Shown: positions 60,015 to 64,000 of the stretch, piece by piece
Numbering within the stretch: position 1 is the first letter of the stretch
How the letters are laid out: every line of letters begins with the position of its first letter
Origin: Aradus depressus
Lineage: Eukaryota; Arthropoda; Insecta; Hemiptera; Aradidae
Reading direction: 5' to 3'
DNA length: 64,000 bases
NCBI GenBank assembly: GCA_963662175.1
Contig: OY759224.1
Coordinates: 32,125,489-32,189,488, forward strand
Notes under the pieces: generated by a model
Databases searched by the model: none
What the model saw: only the letters and a program-made list of their open reading frames with translations
What the model was told of the DNA's origin: nothing
Made by a program: the position numbers and the translations under genes

Positions 60015-60280
60015 TCTTCCCCAGCATAAATGTATCAATTAAGTTTTCGCTCTCCCTCTAAAACCAATCGAGAGTTTAGTCAAACATCAATAATTGACTT
60101 ACAAACCTACTTCTAAATCATCATACTGAATTTTGTGTCGAAGCATTGTTTACATGGGCAGTTATTAAGGTTTTTGAGTTGAGCCCCCTCACTAACCGCC
60201 CCCCCCCCCCAAATCCTGTTTGAAAATCGGCTTGGAGGATTTTGGATGCACATATACAATATAGTGTCGATAGTGATTTA
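60015..60280 (+). repeat. R140 family copy, forward, head and one unit
   Basis: cttccccagcataaatgtat, ctctccctctaaaaccaatc, tgtcgaagcattgtttacat gggcagttatt. Confidence 0.82.
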
Positions 60281-60296
60281 CCGATGACAATTTATT

Positions 60297-60610
60297 GATT
60301 TTTAACCCCCGACACAAAATGAGGAGTGTTATAAGTTTGAAGCCTTTGTCTATGTGTGTATGTGTCTGTCTGTGGCATTGTAGCTCCAAGACGGCTGAAC
60401 AATTTCAAAGCCTTTTTTTCGTTTCAAAAGGTATTTACGAGAAGTTCTTAGCCATGTTCGGTGGAAATCGGGTATGCTGTTTTCAAGATCATCAGGTTTC
60501 ATCAGAGCCTGTTTAGGGATCTCGGCCTCTATTATAGCTAGAGACTTGGAGTTTGAGCTCAAATGTTTATAAGCCCGCCCCCCCCCCCCCCCCAAGCCCC
60601 CACCCCGAAA
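60297..60610 (+). repeat. AACCCCCGAC..GTGTTATAAG repeat, copy 1
   Basis: tttttaacccccgacacaaa, atgaggagtgttataagttt, tgtctgtctgtggcattgta gctcc, then ggtttcatcagagcctg and a C17 tract. Matches 50140-50400 inverted. Repeats with this start are seen in several invertebrate genomes as I recall; the class is not known to me. Confidence 0.78.
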
Positions 60611-61396
60611 AAAGCTCTGTCCACCAAGGTGCCTTTTTAGATGGCTCTGCTGAATTTCTCTTGAACAGATACGTTATTGAAAAAAGAAAAAAATTTCAGT
60701 CTAGTTTTGAATTATTGTTGTCATTGTTCAATAATGACACATCGATAGTCCTCATATTTGAATGACAGTTTCTATGATGTAGTGGGAAACCACCTTAAGA
60801 AAAATGTACACTATTTTTTTCTTTGGCGATGGAAAGTAGGCTGATTAGTTGTTTTTAAGAGATACTACTGGCAAGGGAGACATCTCGTCTGGATAGAGTT
60901 CAATCAATGAAAGAGGAGACGTGAAGTCGGCACTCTAGTCCTCGTCAAGGAAAATAGAAAAGGAAAATCAGGGTTTGGTCTTTGACGAAAATAATACGAA
61001 GCTGAAAGTTCCGCCAGTGTGAGGCATGCGCTCCGTCGGCCATTTTGAAATCAGTTTTTGCCAATAATCTCAAAATTTGTTCATGCTATCAAAGAAATGT
61101 AAGAATTTTTTTGGTATAGAATATCATGCAGTAGTATTTTAATTTGAATATTTTTTTGGTAGAATGAACCATTTTCGATTTATGCGCAAAAAAATTGATT
61201 TTTGGCAGTCATTTTCCAAGGGGCAGGAAAGCTACAGTGGAATTTCTATATGGCAATAAACCCCAGCGTTGGTTTTAGGTCCTGGTTTCCTACATATACG
61301 GAACCCTTCACTATGTGGTCTGATTCAAGAAGCGCATATACAGACATTTTCAAAAAAGATCTAATATATGAAGACAAAATAAATGTGTTGTGGCAA
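60611..61396. other. Upstream sequence, nothing recognised
   Basis: No frame with protein-like content and no terminal repeats. Confidence 0.4.
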
Positions 61397-61637
61397 TAAC
61401 AAGATTTTCTTATCCCAACCCCTTTTTACAGATCACTCGTCCCACCCCTTCCCCCTTTCACATGCATTTAATACCAGCATTACTGGGTATAAGAAAGTAA
61501 TGTATTGGCGTAATTTCATTGTACAATGTAATGTAATTCTGAAAGTTACTTCCTTGCAACCAGTAATTTCAGTCTGAAATGAATTTGAAAGGGAGAGTGA
61601 TCTGTAAAAAAGTGGTTGGTATAAGCAAGTCCTGTTA
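61397..61637. mobile_element. Foldback MITE, second copy of the 25545 family
   Basis: Left arm cttatcccaacccctttt, acagatcactcg. Right arm gagtgatctgtaaaaaagtg gttggtataagcaagtcctg tt. The loop contains ctgggtataagaaagtaatg. Confidence 0.78.
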
Positions 61638-61656
61638 TGGCTACAACACATATATC

Positions 61657-61853
61657 CCCCTTAGTTTATTTTATCTGGGAGGTGAAATAAACTTAAGCAC
61701 GTCGTCCTTCAGATGGGACGTTAAGCGATGAAAATTTAGGACTCCCATATAGAGTCGGGCTCATGTCGACCAGAGTGACGAAAGAGCGCTCTGGTAGTAG
61801 GCGATATTACCTCTTAGTTTAAGCCCGGGCATTAGTCACTATAACTAAACTAA
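61657..61853 (+). mobile_element. tRNA-SINE, head missing, internal deletion
   Basis: ccttagtttattttatctgg gaggtg, cgtccttcagatgggacgtt, jumps to aaaatttaggactccc and ends cgggcattagtcactataac. Confidence 0.9.
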
Positions 61854-62835
61854 CTTTGGACTATTCCCTATATAAATTTATTGTATATTTTCTTTGGAGC
61901 TCTATAAACTGTGTATTGTGCCTCAAATCTGAGGGCTCAATGACGCTTGCAAAAATAAGAAACATTTTTGAGGTATATCCGAGTAAATCAAGCAGGCGAA
62001 AAAAAAAAAAATGGGTTTCAAAACGTAATTTTTGGATGCTTTTCGGCATGTATCGAGCGACCGAGCGACCTTCGAAAGAAATGTATTGAATATAAAATGT
62101 CCCTTTCTGTTTTCTCTACAACTTTTATCTGAAGAGATTTTTGATTGTCATAAATATAAGCGATAACTTGTAAAATGTACTTAGACACCGAAGTAAAGTG
62201 GTCTAAAGTTTCGTCTTATTTGGGCCAAAATCTAATGAGATCTAAGTTAGGACATATGACATCTTAATTTCAGGTTCCTTGCTACAGTCATTTCTGAGTT
62301 AGTGCTCTCTCAAAGTTCCAATCACAGACATAACATACTCTGGAGACCTTGATACGTGAAAATCTCATGATAATATAACTTTGAAAAATAAATATTGCCT
62401 AAAGGTTAGACATTAGAAAAAAAAATATGAGATTATTCAGGGTAACATTAATACTGTTAACTATATCAAAACTTCCCACAGTTTTTATTTAAGAGAATTG
62501 TAAAGGATTTTGGCCTGCAATTATATAAAGACAACAGAAACGTGAAGCTAAATAGGAAGGAACCTGGTATTTCCCAAGGATCTGTCCTTGGTCTCGTAGT
62601 TTTTACACTTTTTTTTTTTTTTTTTACTTTTCCATACCTGTTTATGGTCACGCTTAATGTTGTTTTTTTTTTTTCTTCTGATTTTATGGAAGAGGAGAAG
62701 ATCAAACATAAATTAATTAAAATCAAATTAATTTTTTGTCAAATACTCTTTTATTATTCATGTTTACAATCGGTCAAAAGAAACCATACGTAAATTTGAT
62801 GCCTTGTACAATATAATAATAAGGAAAATAAGAAT
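61854..62835. other. Upstream AT-rich sequence, nothing recognised
   Basis: Poly-T tracts near 62610 and 62662. No supported frame. Confidence 0.4.
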
Positions 62836-63966
62836 AATAATATAAAGTATATACAAATAAAAACATATAAACAAAATAATAGTTACAGATTGAAGAAAAA
62901 TAAATAAAGTAAGATTAATTAAATAAATATTGTGAAAAAAAATAAAGTAGGTACATAAAGAAAAGTATGTACAAAATAATATAAAGTATATACAAATAAA
63001 CACATATAAACAAAATAATAATTACAGATTGAAGAACAATAAATAAAGTAAGATTAATTAAATAAATATTGTGAAAAAAAATAAAGTACATAAAGAAAAG
63101 TATGTACAAAATAATATAAAGTATATACAAATAAAAACATATAAACAAAATAATAATTACAGATTGAAGAAAAATAAATAAAGTAAGATTAATTAAATAA
63201 ATATTGTGAAAAAAAATAAAGTACATAAAGAAAAGTATGTACAAAATAATATAAAGTATATACAAATAAAAACATATAAACAAAATAATAATTACAGATT
63301 GAAGAAAAATAAATAAAGTAAGATTAATTACATAAATATTGTGAAAAAAAATAAAGTACATAAAGAAAAGTATGTACAAAATAATATAAAGTATATACAA
63401 ATAAAAACATATAAACAAAATAATAATTACAGATTGAAGAACAATAAATAAAGTAAGATTAATTAAATAAATATTGTGAAAAAAAATAAAGTACATAAAG
63501 AAAAGTATGTACAAAATAATATAAAGTATATACAAATATACTTATATTACTATTAATATACTTAATAAAAACATATAAACAAAATAATAATTACAGATTG
63601 AAGAAAAATAAATAAAGTAAGATTAATTAAATAAATATTGTGAAAAAAAATAAAGTACATAAAGAAAAGTATGTACAAAATAATATAAAGTATATACAAA
63701 TAAAAACATATAAACAAAATAATAATTACAGATTGAAGAAAAATAAATAAAGTAAGATTAATTAAATAAATATTGTGAAAAAAAATAAAGTAGGTACATA
63801 AAGAAAAGTATGTACAAAATAATATAAAGTATATACAAATAAATACATATAAACAAAATAATAATTACAGATTGAAGAACAATAAATAAAGTAAGATTAA
63901 TTAAATAAATATTGTGAAAAAAAATAAAGTAGGTACATAAAGAAAAGTATGTACAAAATAATATGA
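62836..63966 (+). repeat. ~135-139-bp AT-rich tandem array, about 8 copies
   Basis: acaaaataatataaagtata recurs at 62971, 63106, 63241, 63376, 63511, 63675, 63813 and 63952. Most steps are 135 bp. The 164-bp step carries a 29-bp insert near 63537, and the later 138-139-bp steps carry the gtaggtacat variant. The long hydrophobic frame on the minus strand is produced by the 135-bp (multiple of three) period. Confidence 0.95.
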
Positions 63967-64000
63967 TAAACAACTGTTCAGCTATTTCTTGATGATCTTC

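Noticed and set aside
62915..63535. 206-residue hydrophobic membrane protein
   Set aside because: Product of a 135-bp AT-rich tandem repeat whose period is divisible by three.
1..64000. LTR retrotransposon or endogenous virus
   Set aside because: No paired long direct repeats with TG..CA ends, and no gag, protease or integrase motifs were seen.

Overview
The window is eukaryotic, almost certainly invertebrate and most likely arthropod. It is AT-rich and gene-poor, and dense in transposon relics. Arthropod origin is an inference from the mix of mariner, Tigger/pogo, piggyBac-like, Jockey-like and Helitron sequences, and from short CCTAA runs (the arthropod telomere word) at the ends of some SINE tails. 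No species is recognised.

One protein-coding gene is supported. It is the 5' half of an excitatory amino acid (glutamate) transporter of the SLC1/EAAT family, on the minus strand. Seven coding exons (48521-48548, 30802-30924, 6980-7105, 5561-5771, 3585-3627, 3187-3311, 1446-1592) have canonical splice sites and join in frame to 267 complete codons plus 2 nt. The first two introns are about 17.6 and 23.7 kb. The 3' half, carrying the substrate site, lies beyond the left end. Everything right of about 48.7 kb is upstream intergenic sequence or promoter.

The rest is repeats, mostly inside the two long introns and upstream. (1) A tRNA-derived SINE with Pol III A and B boxes is present in about 26 copies or fragments on both strands, with two alternative 3' modules. 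(2) A family built of about 140-bp units (called R140 here) is present at more than 20 places and is the preferred landing site of other elements. (3) Helitrons stand head to tail at 17.2-25.4 kb, carry 66-bp minisatellites, and are split by a 441-bp satellite that contains two diverged SINE segments per monomer and shows a three-monomer higher-order repeat. (4) There are Tigger-type and other TIR/foldback MITEs, and Jockey-like and other LINE fragments. (5) Simple arrays have periods of 62 bp (43.5-44.0 kb), 94 bp (45.1-45.6 kb), 16 bp (49.9 kb) and 135 bp (62.8-64.0 kb), and there are many long poly-G/C tracts.

The most notable structures are the two independent conversions of SINE sequence into tandem arrays, the head-to-tail Helitron cluster, nested insertions with readable target-site duplications, a SINE-tail palindrome whose empty TA site is preserved around a later MITE, and a dispersed CTGAnGATG-hairpin-GAAA motif that resembles a degenerate hammerhead core.
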